Shown: in pieces, positions 17,725-26,978 of the stretch
Numbering within the stretch: position 1 is the stretch's first letter
Layout of the letters: each line of letters begins with the position of its first letter
DNA from: Leifsonia sp. PS1209
GTDB taxonomy: Bacteria > Actinomycetota > Actinomycetes > Actinomycetales > Microbacteriaceae
Assembly (NCBI RefSeq): GCF_012317045.1
Contig: NZ_CP051154.1
Coordinates: forward strand, 2,790,001-2,854,000
Direction: 5' to 3'
DNA length: 64,000 bases
The notes under the pieces: model-generated
What the model saw: the letters and a program-made list of their open reading frames with translations, nothing else
Database searches by the model: none
Told to the model about the DNA's origin: nothing
Program-made: the position numbers and the translations under genes

Positions 17725-18321
17725 ATGAAGTTCCGCTCACTCACCCGCTCCCACACCGGACGGGTCGTGCTCGCTGCCGTCCCCGTGGCCGTGGTGTCGT
17801 CTCTGCTGATGGCCGGAGTCGCCAACGGCGCCGTTCCCGTGTCGTTCGCGGTGTCCGGCAGCCAGTTCCAGATCAGCGCATCGCAGCTCGACGGGACCGG
17901 CTTCAGCCAGTACGCGGGCGTCGCCCCCGACACGGCGGGCAAAGACCACCAGGTCGCCATCGCCAACATCAAATCGGCGACACTCGCCGACCTCTGCCAG
18001 TCGGTCGTCACGGACACGCCGATGGGCAAGGTCGGCCTCCTCATCACGGCGGGCGGCGGCGGATCCCCGGCCAGCGCCTCCGACCTGCAGATCGGGATGA
18101 CCGACCTCAAAGGCGACTCGACCTTCGGCAACATCCGGATCGGCGTCGACGCCTCCACGGTCAACACGGCCGCGAAAGGCGGGGTGGGCGACTTCGCCCA
18201 GGATGCGGACACGGTGAAGATCGCCAACCTGCAGCAGACCGCGTGGAGCACCCAGGCGTCGGTGTTCACGCTGACCGGGATGCACGTGCAGCTGACGGAC
18301 GGATCCAAGGGATGCTTCTGA
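17725..18321 (+). CDS. Secreted DUF6230-family protein
   Basis: 198 residues with a signal peptide (KFRSLTRSHTGRVVLAAVPVAVVSSLLMAGVANGA, a long Arg-containing n-region and hydrophobic core) and a beta-rich mature part with VSFAVSGSQFQISASQLDG. Two Cys in the mature part (ADLCQ and the final GCF) may form a disulfide. The family is known mainly from Streptomyces and is usually next to a DUF6114 membrane protein, as here. Function unknown. AGGAGG precedes the ATG. Confidence 0.82.
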   Translation: MKFRSLTRSHTGRVVLAAVPVAVVSSLLMAGVANGAVPVSFAVSGSQFQISASQLDGTGFSQYAGVAPDTAGKDHQVAIANIKSATLADLCQSVVTDTPMGKVGLLITAGGGGSPASASDLQIGMTDLKGDSTFGNIRIGVDASTVNTAAKGGVGDFAQDADTVKIANLQQTAWSTQASVFTLTGMHVQLTDGSKGCF

Positions 18322-18851
18322 ACGCGACCGGGGATGCGGGTGCGGTCGGTGGGCGCCGGGCGCGCGCTGGCCGCGCCGAACACGCCTCCACCTCCGACCG
18401 CGACTCCACCACCCCCACCCCCACCGCCTGGTCCCGCTTCTCCCACTGGCGCAGGCAGCGTCCGTTCCTCGGCGGCCTGCTGATCGCGCTCGGCGGCGTC
18501 GAGCTGTTCTTCTCCGGCCAGCTGGACATCGGCAAGATCCACGTGCAGCTCGGCATCGAGGGGGTGCAGGCGACGATCATCCCGATCGTGCTGGTGCTCC
18601 TCGGCGTGCTCATCGTCACCATGCCAGCCCACCGCATCTTCTACGGCGTGATCGCACTGGTGGTCGCGGTGTATTCGCTGGTCGGGGTGAACCTCGGCGG
18701 CTTCTTCATCGGGATGCTGCTGAGCACCGTCGGCGGTGTGCTCGCGGTCGCGTGGATGCCGCTCACGAGCGACGAGGCAGGTGGCGTCCCCGCGGGCGAC
18801 CCCGCCGTCCACCTCGCCGACGAAGGGGCCGACGAAGGGGCAGCATCCTGA
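18312..18851 (+). CDS. DUF6114-family membrane protein
   Basis: 179 residues from the ATG at 18312, overlapping the stop of the DUF6230 gene by 10 bp, so coupled. A polar Ser/Thr/Arg N-terminus leads into WRRQRPFLGGLLIALGGVELFFSG, the family signature, and three further hydrophobic segments. The DUF6230-DUF6114 pair suggests that a surface protein and a membrane partner act together. Confidence 0.82.
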   Translation: MLLNATGDAGAVGGRRARAGRAEHASTSDRDSTTPTPTAWSRFSHWRRQRPFLGGLLIALGGVELFFSGQLDIGKIHVQLGIEGVQATIIPIVLVLLGVLIVTMPAHRIFYGVIALVVAVYSLVGVNLGGFFIGMLLSTVGGVLAVAWMPLTSDEAGGVPAGDPAVHLADEGADEGAAS

Positions 18852-18907
18852 GCCGCCGCGATCACCCCAGCGCCCGAGACCACCACAGCCGCCGCGATCA
18901 CCCCAGC
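18851..18907. repeat. 21-bp direct repeat
   Basis: The 21-bp word starting AGCCGCCGCGATCACC occurs exactly at 18851-18871 and 18887-18907, just after the DUF6114 stop and before the next start codon. It is possibly only a local duplication. Confidence 0.6.
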
Positions 18908-18916
18908 CGCCGCGGG

Positions 18917-19624
18917 ATGCGGGGAACGCTCGCCGTGTTCCTCGCCGTCGCGGTCGTCGGGTTCGGGTTCGCCCGCGCGCCGATGATCGTGCCGGAGGGC
19001 TCGTGGTGCATCCCGTTGCTGATGGACTGCAGCACACCGACGCCCAGCCCGACACCGACACCGACGGGCGGCTCCGGCGTGCCCGGCGTACCAGGAATCC
19101 CTGGGGCCCCGGCCAGCCCCGGCACCACGCCCTCCCCCACACCGAAGCCGACCCCGGGCACCCCGGCGGCCCCTGCGACCCCCGCGCCGCCCGCCGGCCC
19201 GGACACCGCCGCCCCGGTCTTCACCCAGCCGCCCGCGCAGCTCGGCAGCTCCTCCCTCTCGTTCGCCGGTCTGCGCTCGCTCAGCGTCGTGACCATCCCG
19301 CTCGCCGACGGCACCCGCATCCCGGTGCTGAAGCTCGCCGCCGACGAGATCACCATCGACGGCTTCAGCCTCACCGTCCGGAAGGCGACAGGACCGATCC
19401 TGGCGACCACCGCCGACCGGATGCGCCTCCGCGGAAACGTGCAGGTCTACCTCGACTCCGTCACCGCGACCGGGAAAGACGGAAAGTCGCTCACCCTCGG
19501 CGCCAGCACGCCTCCCCCGGCCGACGGCCTCCCCCCGCAACTCCTCAAGGTGACCCTCGGACTCGTCGGCGTCACCGCCGACCAGATCACGTTCACCAAC
19601 CCGCACCAGCACCTCACCGAGTAG
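18917..19624 (+). CDS. Secreted Pro/Thr-rich protein of the DUF6230/6114 cluster
   Basis: 235 residues from the ATG at 18917 (RGTLAVFLAVAVVGFGFARAP as signal or anchor). A Cys pair (WCIPLLMDC) follows, then a long Pro/Thr/Gly linker (residues ~38-100, collagen-like GVPGVPGIPGAPASPG), and a C-terminal beta-rich domain (ITIDGFSLTVRKATGPIL). Third gene on the strand after DUF6230 and DUF6114. It looks like a surface-exposed partner. No family recognised. Confidence 0.65.
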   Translation: MRGTLAVFLAVAVVGFGFARAPMIVPEGSWCIPLLMDCSTPTPSPTPTPTGGSGVPGVPGIPGAPASPGTTPSPTPKPTPGTPAAPATPAPPAGPDTAAPVFTQPPAQLGSSSLSFAGLRSLSVVTIPLADGTRIPVLKLAADEITIDGFSLTVRKATGPILATTADRMRLRGNVQVYLDSVTATGKDGKSLTLGASTPPPADGLPPQLLKVTLGLVGVTADQITFTNPHQHLTE

Positions 19625-19650
19625 GGCGGGCGGCCGGCGCAGGGCGTCGG

Positions 19651-19743
19651 TGTCCGAGACGCGGAGTGTCCGAGACGCGTGGTATCCGAGACGCGTGGTG
19701 CCCGAGACGCGTGGTGCCCGAGACGCATGGTGTCCGAGACGCC
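19651..19743. repeat. Six-copy 16-bp tandem repeat
   Basis: 5.8 copies of TGTCCGAGACGCGTGG with one or two changes per copy, filling the gap between two convergent genes and ending at the stop of the DUF1992 gene. Confidence 0.85.
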
Positions 19744-20388
19744 CTACTCGCCGTCGCGCCCCGGCCGCCGCCGCTCCGCGAGCCGCCGCGCCCGGCGCTC
19801 GCGCCAGGTCAGCGCCTCGGTCTCCGCCTCCTGCCGCTCTCGCTCCTCGTGAGCGGCCCGGACGCGCGCGGCGCGACGGTCCCGCCAGCGCGCGACCTCC
19901 GCATCCACGTCCCTGATCGGCGTGACGACCGGTGGACCGCCCTGCAGTTGCCGCCGCGCCTCGACGACGCGCTTGTTGAAGTCGCCGAGGATCTCGCGCA
20001 CGCGCGCCTCCGACCCCGTCGCATCCAGTTTCGCGTCCAGCTGCTCGTTCTCGGTGCGCAGGGTGAGCGCTGGCGGGCCGAGGCCGGTGAGGCGTTCGCG
20101 TTCGATCTTGCGCCGGATCCACCAGTCGGGATCGTGCGTGCCGGTGAGGTTCTCGAGCGGCTTGCCCGCACCGGGGAGGTTGTCGAACTCGCCGCGCCGG
20201 ATGGCCTGCTGGATGGCGTTCTCCACGACGTGCGCACGCTGATCCATCGTCGGCGCCCCGGTGTTGCTCGGTTCCTTCTCCTCCCGCGGCTCCTCCCCCG
20301 CCTGCCGCCGCTCCTCGTCGACCAGACGGTCGACCAGGTAGCGTGCGGCCTCGACCCGGGAGTCCCCGTGCTCCTGACCTTTCGCCAT
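19744..20388 (-). CDS. DUF1992 (DnaJ-homologue subfamily C28-like) protein
   Basis: 214 residues from the ATG at 20386-20388. The conserved DUF1992 block is IQQAIRRGEFDNLPGAGKPL then DPDWWIRRKIERE, near residues 70-110. The C-terminal third is a highly charged Arg/Glu helix, a possible coiled coil. Role unknown. The family is widespread in bacteria and eukaryotes. It follows the leuA-like gene on the same strand? No: it is upstream of nothing obvious and separated from leuA by 57 bp, so it may be read from its own promoter or from leuA read-through. Confidence 0.8.
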   Translation of the reverse strand: MAKGQEHGDSRVEAARYLVDRLVDEERRQAGEEPREEKEPSNTGAPTMDQRAHVVENAIQQAIRRGEFDNLPGAGKPLENLTGTHDPDWWIRRKIERERLTGLGPPALTLRTENEQLDAKLDATGSEARVREILGDFNKRVVEARRQLQGGPPVVTPIRDVDAEVARWRDRRAARVRAAHEERERQEAETEALTWRERRARRLAERRRPGRDGE

Positions 20389-20445
20389 GCTTCCAGCGTA
20401 CGACGACCCGCGCACGCGGGCGATGGATGCGGGGGGCCGGGCCCG

Positions 20446-21960
20446 TCACTCCGCGCTCGGCACCGCCACCCAGCGCTCCGCCTCCCCTGTCACCACTCGA
20501 AGGAACCTGTAGCGCCCACCATCGACCCGCTCGACCACAGCGCCACCCACCTCCACCGCGTCCCCCACATACATCTCCTCGAACAGCCGCACGATCTCCA
20601 CGCTCGTGATCTCCACCCCGGTGGCGTCCACCCGCCGCTGCACCACGCCCGCGAACTCCACCTGCACTGCACGCGGCAGCTCGATCCCGTGATCGGCGCT
20701 CAGCACATACGCGATCCCGCCCTTGCCCGACTGCGAGTTCACCCGCACCACCGCTTCGTAGTCGCGGCCCACATCCACCGGGTCGATGTGCAGGTACGGC
20801 ACGTTCCACGGGTGATCGGACGCATCCTGCACCGTCTCCAGCTCCGCCGCGCGCGCCGCGAAGCCCTTCTTGATCGCATCCTGGTGGGTGCCGGAGAACG
20901 CCGTGTACGCATACTCGCCGACGTACGGATGACGGGGATGCACCGGGATGCGCGTGCACTCCTCCACGACCGCCCGCACCGCGTCGATGTCCGAGAAGTC
21001 GATGCCCGGGTCGACGCCTTGCGAGTACAGGTTGAGCGCCAGCGTCGCGATGTCCACGTTTCCCGTTCGCTCGCCGTTGCCGAACACGCAGCCTTCGACC
21101 CTTTGCGCCCCGGCGAGCATGGCCAGTTCGGCGGCGGCGACGCCCGTTCCTCTGTCGTTGTGCGGGTGGATGGACAGGATGACGCCCGAGCGCCGCTCCA
21201 GGTGGCGGTCGGCGTACTCGATCTGGTCGGCGTAGAGGTTGGGGGTGCCGATCTCCATCGTGGCCGGCAGGTTGATCGTGACGGGCCGTTCCGGCGATGC
21301 GTCCCAGAACGCGGTGAGGCCGTTGCACAGGTCTAGGACGAAGTCGGACTCGGTGAGGTTGAAGACCTCCGGCGAGAACTGGAACCGGGTGGACGTTCCG
21401 CGCAGGGTGTCTGCACCGCGCTGCATCTCCTCCGCCGCGGCGAGCACGGTCCGGGTGAGCTCGTGTCTGCCCCGGCCGATCACGACCTCCCGCCAGAGCG
21501 GCGCCGTCGCGATGTACACGTGCATGACGACCTTCCGCAGTCCGCGCACCGACTCGATGGTGCGCCGGATGAGGTCGCTCCGTGCCGCGGTGAACACCAC
21601 CACGGTGACGTCGTCGGGCACGGCATCACCGGTGGCGAGTTCGCGCACGAAACCGTAGTCGGTGGCGCTGGCCGACGGATAGCCGACCTCGATCTCCTTG
21701 TAGCCCATGCGCACATACAGGTCGAACATGCGGCGCTTCCGTGCCGCATCCATCGGGTCGGCGAGCGCTTGGTTGCCGTCGCGCAGGTCGACCGGAACCC
21801 AGAGCGGCGCCTCGGTGAGCCGCGCGTCCGGCCAACGGCGGTCGGCGAGTTCCGGCAACGCCACGCGGTCGTGCGGCGAACGGTATTTGCGGTACGGCAT
21901 CCCGCTGGGGGTCTGCAGGTTCCAGGTCGGGTTGGTCGTGCTGGTCGTTCTGGCATTCAT
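20446..21960 (-). CDS. 2-isopropylmalate synthase lacking the regulatory domain
   Basis: Condenses acetyl-CoA with 2-oxoisovalerate, the first step of leucine synthesis. 504 residues. The catalytic TIM barrel is complete: [17 protein letters not shown] (metal and substrate site), [15 protein letters not shown] (HxH metal ligands) and [11 protein letters not shown]. This matches the long actinobacterial LeuA type in its first ~460 residues. The C-terminal leucine-binding LeuA_dimer domain is replaced by about 40 residues ([17 protein letters not shown]...). It is therefore expected to be insensitive to leucine, or to use another keto acid. Divergent from a GntR/FCD regulator. Confidence 0.87.
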   Translation of the reverse strand: MNARTTSTTNPTWNLQTPSGMPYRKYRSPHDRVALPELADRRWPDARLTEAPLWVPVDLRDGNQALADPMDAARKRRMFDLYVRMGYKEIEVGYPSASATDYGFVRELATGDAVPDDVTVVVFTAARSDLIRRTIESVRGLRKVVMHVYIATAPLWREVVIGRGRHELTRTVLAAAEEMQRGADTLRGTSTRFQFSPEVFNLTESDFVLDLCNGLTAFWDASPERPVTINLPATMEIGTPNLYADQIEYADRHLERRSGVILSIHPHNDRGTGVAAAELAMLAGAQRVEGCVFGNGERTGNVDIATLALNLYSQGVDPGIDFSDIDAVRAVVEECTRIPVHPRHPYVGEYAYTAFSGTHQDAIKKGFAARAAELETVQDASDHPWNVPYLHIDPVDVGRDYEAVVRVNSQSGKGGIAYVLSADHGIELPRAVQVEFAGVVQRRVDATGVEITSVEIVRLFEEMYVGDAVEVGGAVVERVDGGRYRFLRVVTGEAERWVAVPSAE

Positions 21961-22128
21961 GTTCTGCTGTCCTTCGAGAAGTGTCCTGCGACCGTCGCGA
22001 TACCCCCACGACGGCGCTCGGTCTCGGCTAACGCGCGTCGTGGCGACGAAGGAGGAGGAGCAGCGTGAGACGGAACATGATCTGGCCAGCATAGAATTAA
22101 TCAGGTCATCAGACAAGTGGAGGCAGTC

Positions 22129-22812
22129 ATGGCTGATCGAACGCTCGACCGCGCATCCCTTCCCCTCCGGGTCGCGGACGATCTGACAGCACGACTCGCG
22201 GACGGCGAGTGGGCTGTGGATGCACGCCTGCCGTCGGAGAAGTCGCTGGCCGAGTCGTACGGCGTCGGCCGCTCGACGGTCCGCGAGGCGATCCGCACGC
22301 TCGCCGCGCGCGGCCTGGTGGCGCCGCGGCAGGGTGACGGCGTCTACGTCCTCGCGCTCGTCGCCGAATCCGAGGTGCAGCGCCTCCTCAGCCGCGCCGA
22401 GCTGGCAGACGTCTTCGAGGCGAGGGTCGCGCTCGAGGCGGAGGCCGCGCGCCTGGCCGCCCTCCGCATCGGGCCGGCCGCCGTGGATGCGCTGCGCACC
22501 GCCGAACGGCGTCGCACGGCAGCCCACTCCGCCGGCCCTGACGCGTTCGCCGCGGCCGACGTCGAGCTGCACCGGGCGATCGTGGACGCCTCGGGGAACC
22601 CGGTCATCGTGGCGCTGTTCGAACAGTTCGCGCCGGTGCTCGACCGGGCCGCCCGCGAACTCGCGACCTTCGAGACGGGCGACGACAGCCCGATCGGCGC
22701 CGACCTCGACGAGCACGCGGCCATCGTGGATGCGGTCTGCCGGGGCGACGCGGACGCCGCGGCGGCGGCGAGCAGGCGGCTCGGCGACCACCTGGTGCGC
22801 GCGCTGCGCTGA
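22129..22812 (+). CDS. GntR-family regulator with FCD domain
   Basis: 227 residues from the ATG at 22129, with GGAGG six bases upstream. N-terminal winged helix: [31 protein letters not shown], a textbook FadR-type HTH. The C-terminal helical FCD ligand domain follows, with possible metal-binding His/Asp ([25 protein letters not shown]). Divergent from the leuA-like gene, so it probably controls that gene in response to an organic acid. The 168-bp gap between them contains no palindrome clear enough to call an operator. Confidence 0.9.
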   Translation: MADRTLDRASLPLRVADDLTARLADGEWAVDARLPSEKSLAESYGVGRSTVREAIRTLAARGLVAPRQGDGVYVLALVAESEVQRLLSRAELADVFEARVALEAEAARLAALRIGPAAVDALRTAERRRTAAHSAGPDAFAAADVELHRAIVDASGNPVIVALFEQFAPVLDRAARELATFETGDDSPIGADLDEHAAIVDAVCRGDADAAAAASRRLGDHLVRALR

Positions 22813-22883
22813 CGCCGCGGGGTGCGAGGGCGGCGCGAGGACCACCGGAGCGCAGACGCGCGCCCCCGCTCACCGCGCCAGCG

Positions 22884-23756
22884 TCAGACCCCGGCGCCGA
22901 TCGCGTCCAGCTGCTCCAGCGCATCCACCGGCAGCTGCAGTCCAGCACCCGAGACGTTCTCCCGCAGGTGCGCCACCGATGAGGTGCCCGGGATCAGCAG
23001 GATGTTCGGCGAGCGCTGCAGCAGCCACGCCAGCGCCACGGACATCGGCGTCGCGTCGAGCCGTGCTGCGACGTCGGCGAGCGCGTCGGACTGCAGCGGC
23101 GAAAAGCCGCCGAGCGGGAAGAACGGCACGTATGCGATGCCCTGACTGGCCGTCTCCTCGATGAGAGCGTCGTCGTCGCGCCGGGCGATGTTGTAGAAGT
23201 TCTGCACCTCCACCACCCGCACCATCGTCTGCGCTTCCGCGAGCTGCTCGGAGCTGACCGTGCTGAGTCCGATGTGCCGGATGAGTCCCTGCTGCTGCAG
23301 TTCCGCCAGCGCCTCGACCTGTGGTGCGATGCTGCCGGGCTCCGGGGATTCGAGGCCACCCATCCGCAGGTTGACCACATCCAGCGCATCCAGCCCGAGG
23401 GTGCGGAGGTTGTCGTGCACCTGCGTGCGCAGCTCGTCGGGGGTGCGGGCGGGCGGCCAGCCGCCCTGGGCGTCGCGCCGGGCGCCGACCTTCGTGACGA
23501 TATGCAGGTCGTCACGGTACGGCGAGAGCGCTTCCCGGATGATCTCGTTGGTGACGTGCGGCCCGTAGTACTCGGAGGTGTCGATGTGCCGGATGCCGAG
23601 CTCGACCGCCTCGCGGAGCACCGCGATCGCCTCTGCACGGTCGGCGGGCGGGCCGAAGACGCCGGGTCCTGCGAGCTGCATCGCGCCGTAGCCGACGCGG
23701 GTGAATTCGAGGTCGCCGACGGTGTAGAGGCCGCCGGGGAGGGTCGAAGAGGACAT
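22884..23756 (-). CDS. Aldo/keto reductase
   Basis: 290 residues from the ATG at 23754-23756. NADPH-dependent carbonyl reductase fold with the expected tetrad region: GIRHIDTSEYYG (Asp and Tyr), VTKVG (Lys) and the C-terminal cofactor loop IPGTSSVAHLRENVSG. Closest in style to the YdbC-like oxidoreductases. Substrate unknown. Divergent from the ArsR regulator at 23905. Confidence 0.9.
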   Translation of the reverse strand: MSSSTLPGGLYTVGDLEFTRVGYGAMQLAGPGVFGPPADRAEAIAVLREAVELGIRHIDTSEYYGPHVTNEIIREALSPYRDDLHIVTKVGARRDAQGGWPPARTPDELRTQVHDNLRTLGLDALDVVNLRMGGLESPEPGSIAPQVEALAELQQQGLIRHIGLSTVSSEQLAEAQTMVRVVEVQNFYNIARRDDDALIEETASQGIAYVPFFPLGGFSPLQSDALADVAARLDATPMSVALAWLLQRSPNILLIPGTSSVAHLRENVSGAGLQLPVDALEQLDAIGAGV

Positions 23757-23904
23757 GGTTCCTTTCTGCCGCGGGGCGCGCTGCCGGGCGACAGTCCTAC
23801 GATGCTCCTCCTGCGCAGGCTGAGGCAGTATCCCCGTCATCCTGGGTCCAGCGGGACCAGGATGACGGTGGCGCGCATCCATCGTCGGTGCTATATTCAC
23901 CCAC

Positions 23905-24306
23905 ATGGGTGAATATCAAGCAGCAACGCTCGACCGGGTGTTCGGGGCGATCTCCGACCCCACCCGGCGCGAGATCCTGAACAGGCTCGCCTCCGGAGAC
24001 GAACGCGTCACGGAGGTTGCGAGCAACTTCCCGATCTCCCTCAACTCGGTCTCCAAGCACGTGCGCGTGCTGGAACAGGCGGGACTCGTGACCCGCACCA
24101 TCCAGGGCCGCAACCACGTCATCTCCCTCAACGCGGACCCGATGGCCGAGGCCGCCGAGTGGATCGACCACTACCGCGCCTTCTGGACAGACCGCCTGGC
24201 CGCGCTCGACCGGTTCGTGACGGGGGCAGGCGGGGCCACCGGGGCCGCCACCGGCGCCGCCCCCGCCGGTGCCACTCCCACCCCGACCCCCGAGGAGCAC
24301 TCATGA
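23905..24306 (+). CDS. ArsR-family transcriptional regulator
   Basis: 133 residues. Winged helix: DRVFGAISDPTRREILNRLA, then NSVSKHVRVLEQAGLVTRTI as recognition helix. No metal-binding Cys. The C-terminal tail is Gly/Ala/Pro-rich, encoded by repetitive GGGGCC-like DNA. Overlaps the next gene by 4 bp (ATGA). ArsR plus SRPBCC gene pairs are a common regulator-effector arrangement. Confidence 0.9.
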   Translation: MGEYQAATLDRVFGAISDPTRREILNRLASGDERVTEVASNFPISLNSVSKHVRVLEQAGLVTRTIQGRNHVISLNADPMAEAAEWIDHYRAFWTDRLAALDRFVTGAGGATGAATGAAPAGATPTPTPEEHS

Positions 24307-24773
24307 CCGACCAGCTCGTCGTCTCCCGCCTGATCGCCGCAGCCGCAGAACCGCTCTTCGACGCCTGGCTCGACCCCGAGGCCCTGGCCGTCTGGATGCG
24401 TCCAGGCAACGCCACCCACACCGACGTCACCGCAGACCCCCGCGTCGGCGGCGAGTTCCGCATCATCATGCACAACCTGGATGCGCCCATCGTCCACCGC
24501 GGAACGTACCGGACCATCGACCGCCCCCGCCGCCTCGCCTTCACCTGGCGTTCGCCGGTCACGGAGGACGAGGAGACGCTGGTCACCGTCGATTTCGAGC
24601 CCCGCGCATCCGGAACAGAGGTCATCGTCACCCACGAACGCCTCCCCCACCAGGCGGCAGTGGATGCGCACACCGACGGCTGGACCGACTGCCTCACCGA
24701 CCTCGACGCATACGCAACACACCAATCACCGACGCACCAATCACCGACGCACCACTCACCGAAAGGAAACTGA
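24303..24773 (+). CDS. SRPBCC (AHSA1-like) domain protein
   Basis: 156 residues. Hydrophobic-ligand-binding START-like fold: AAAEPLFDAWLDPEALAVWMRPG, RVGGEFRIIM, RLAFTWRSPV and the C-terminal helix HTDGWTDCLTDLDAY. The last residues are a threefold THQSP-type repeat from a 15-bp DNA repeat near 24713-24760. Coupled to the upstream ArsR gene. Confidence 0.88.
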   Translation: MTDQLVVSRLIAAAAEPLFDAWLDPEALAVWMRPGNATHTDVTADPRVGGEFRIIMHNLDAPIVHRGTYRTIDRPRRLAFTWRSPVTEDEETLVTVDFEPRASGTEVIVTHERLPHQAAVDAHTDGWTDCLTDLDAYATHQSPTHQSPTHHSPKGN

Positions 24774-24774
24774 C

Positions 24775-25218
24775 ATGGTCGACATCCTGCACCAGGTCGG
24801 CGTCGAGAACGCCACCCCCGACGACGCGTACCGCGCCCTCACCACCATCGACGGACTCTCCGGATGGTGGACGGAGAACACCTCCGGCGACCCGTCCGTC
24901 GACGGCGTCATCCACTTCCACTTCGAGCCCGGCGACATCGACATGAAGGTGGTCGAGCTCTCCCCCGCCTCGCGCGTGCGCTGGGAGGTCGTCGACGGCC
25001 CGGCCGAATGGATCGGCACCCACGTCGACTTCTCCCTCGAACGCGACGGCGAATACACGCTCGTCCGCTTCATCCACGAGGGCTGGGCCGAGCCGGTGCC
25101 GTTCATGCACCACTGTTCAACGAAGTGGGGCGTGTTCATGCTGAGCCTGAAGTCGCTGCTCGAAACCGGGAAGGGGGCGCCGGCGCCGCGCGATCAGAAG
25201 ATCGACGCGTGGAACTGA
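24775..25218 (+). CDS. SRPBCC-family protein
   Basis: 147 residues, a second START-like fold protein (ATPDDAYRALTTIDGLSGWW opening, VELSPASRVRWEV, FIHEGWAEPVPFMHHCSTKWG). Starts one base after the previous stop, with GAAAGGA as Shine-Dalgarno. It is the third gene of the ArsR-SRPBCC-SRPBCC unit. The two SRPBCC proteins are not close copies of each other. Ligand unknown. Confidence 0.88.
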   Translation: MVDILHQVGVENATPDDAYRALTTIDGLSGWWTENTSGDPSVDGVIHFHFEPGDIDMKVVELSPASRVRWEVVDGPAEWIGTHVDFSLERDGEYTLVRFIHEGWAEPVPFMHHCSTKWGVFMLSLKSLLETGKGAPAPRDQKIDAWN

Positions 25219-25323
25219 GGGGTTGACGGTATCCGCCGAACGTAGCCAGCCGGTAGCACCAGTCGGCAACGCGTCGCGTCCGCGCCTGGGCGAGCACCGT
25301 CCGGGCGCGGACACGATGCGCAC

Positions 25324-25509
25324 TTACTCGTCGCGCCGGTCTTCCTTCTTCGCCGCCACGACGAATGCCACAACAGCAGCGCCGAAAAAGGCAAATGCGG
25401 CGATCCACGCACCGACCGCGATGGCCGGAGCCATCATGCTCGCAGCGATGGCAAGCGAGGCCGTCAGCATGAAGCCCGCGCCAATCAGACGCGAAGCTTT
25501 ACCCGTCAC
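25324..25509 (-). CDS. Small membrane protein, two predicted TM segments
   Basis: 61 residues from a GTG. Two hydrophobic stretches (LIGAGFMLTASLAIAASMMA and VGAWIAAFAFFGAAVVAFVV) and a charged tail (KKEDRRDE), a plausible small integral membrane protein. No family recognised. Isolated between an SRPBCC gene (convergent) and dinB (divergent). Confidence 0.55.
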   Translation of the reverse strand: MTGKASRLIGAGFMLTASLAIAASMMAPAIAVGAWIAAFAFFGAAVVAFVVAAKKEDRRDE

Positions 25510-25772
25510 GTGCGGACACCGATAAGGGTGGCAAGCGTTCGTAACAGCTTCATCATCTTCCGTTCGTCATTGAACGGCCGCGTGGTTCACAACCGTTTCC
25601 ACTCAACCTAACACGCATGTAATATACGCATATAGCATCTTAAGATGTCGCCCGCAATCGCGTAGTGCCTCTTCACGCGCCGCCTGCTTCGTCGCCTCAC
25701 GGACCGCGCCACCTCCGGTGTCCGCGGTCCGTGCGACCATGCTCTCGACGCACGAGCGAGCGGAGGACCGGG

Positions 25773-26969
25773 ATGCGGGGCGAGGCGACCGTGCTGCACG
25801 CCGACCTCGACGCCTTCTACGCCTCCGTCGAGCAACGGGATGCGCCCGAGTTGCGCGGCCGCCCGGTGATCGTCGGCGGCGGGGTGGTGCTCGCCGCCAG
25901 CTACGAGGCGAAGGCGCGCGGCGTGCGCACCGCGATGGGCGGCAGGCAGGCGCGCGAGCTGTGCCCGGATGCGGTGGTCGTCCCGCCCAGGATGGATGCG
26001 TACTCCGCCGCCAGCCGCGACGTCTTCGCCATCTTCCGCGACACGACCCCGCTCGTCGAGGGCCTGTCGATCGACGAGGCGTTCCTGGAGGTCGGCGGCC
26101 TCCGGCGGATCGCCGGTACGCCGGAGCAGATCGCGACGCGCCTGCGGGAGCGGGTCCGCTCGGAGGCCGGGCTCGCCATCTCGGTCGGCATCGCCCGCAC
26201 CAAGTTCCTCGCGAAGGTCGCCAGCGCCGTCAGCAAACCCGACGGACTCCTCCTCGTCGAGCCCGACCGCGAGCAGGCCTTCCTCCTCCCCCTCCCGGTC
26301 GAACGACTCTGGGGCGTCGGCGCCGTCACCGCCGAGAAGCTGCACCGACTCGGCATCCGCACCGTCGGCCAGCTCGCCGAGCTGGAGGAGGCGACGGCCG
26401 AGCGCCTCCTCGGCCGCGCAGCGGGCGCCCACCTGCACGCGCTCGCCCGCCTCCGCGACCCGCGCCCCGTCGACGCCACCCGGCGTCGCGGCTCCATCGG
26501 CTCCCAGCGCGCCCTCGGCAGCCGCCCGCGCTCGCCCGAGGAACTCGACACCATCCTGACCCAGATCGTCGACCGCCTCGCCCGCCGCCTGCGAGACGGC
26601 GACCGCACCTGCCGCACGGTCGTCCTCCGCCTGCGCTTCGGCGACTTCGCCAAAGCCACCCGCTCCCGCACACTCGGCTTCCCCACCGACCGGACGTCCG
26701 TCCTGCTCGGGATCGCGCGCACCCTCCTGGCGGCGGCTCAGCCCGAGATCACGCAGCGCGGCATCACCCTCATCGGCCTCTCGCTGTCCCAGCTGGGACG
26801 GTCGGACACGTTCCAGCCCGAACTCCCGATCGACTGGGACGACGGCGCCCGCCTCGACACCGTCCTCGACGCGGTCCGCGACCGCTTCGGTGCAGCGTCC
26901 GTCTCGCGCGCAGCACAGCTCGGCCGCGATCCCGGATGGTCGACCCCGCTGCTGCCGGAGCACGAGTGA
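25773..26969 (+). CDS. dinB: DNA polymerase IV
   Basis: Y-family translesion polymerase. 398 residues from the ATG at 25773 (CGGAGGA seven bases before). Signature motifs: HADLDAFYASVEQRD (first catalytic Asp), YEAKARGVRTAM, GLSIDEAFLEV (catalytic Asp-Glu) and VGIARTKFLAKVAS. The little-finger domain is followed by a short C-terminus. I see no canonical actinobacterial LexA box in the 260 bp upstream, which is AT-rich around 25610-25650. Confidence 0.94.
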   Translation: MRGEATVLHADLDAFYASVEQRDAPELRGRPVIVGGGVVLAASYEAKARGVRTAMGGRQARELCPDAVVVPPRMDAYSAASRDVFAIFRDTTPLVEGLSIDEAFLEVGGLRRIAGTPEQIATRLRERVRSEAGLAISVGIARTKFLAKVASAVSKPDGLLLVEPDREQAFLLPLPVERLWGVGAVTAEKLHRLGIRTVGQLAELEEATAERLLGRAAGAHLHALARLRDPRPVDATRRRGSIGSQRALGSRPRSPEELDTILTQIVDRLARRLRDGDRTCRTVVLRLRFGDFAKATRSRTLGFPTDRTSVLLGIARTLLAAAQPEITQRGITLIGLSLSQLGRSDTFQPELPIDWDDGARLDTVLDAVRDRFGAASVSRAAQLGRDPGWSTPLLPEHE

Positions 26970-26978
26970 AGCGGGGGC

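Noticed and set aside
25561..25590. CGTTC-N6-GAACG near dinB as a possible LexA site
   Set aside because: Half-sites are in the reverse arrangement to the actinobacterial SOS box (GAAC-N4-GTTC) and the spacing is wrong.
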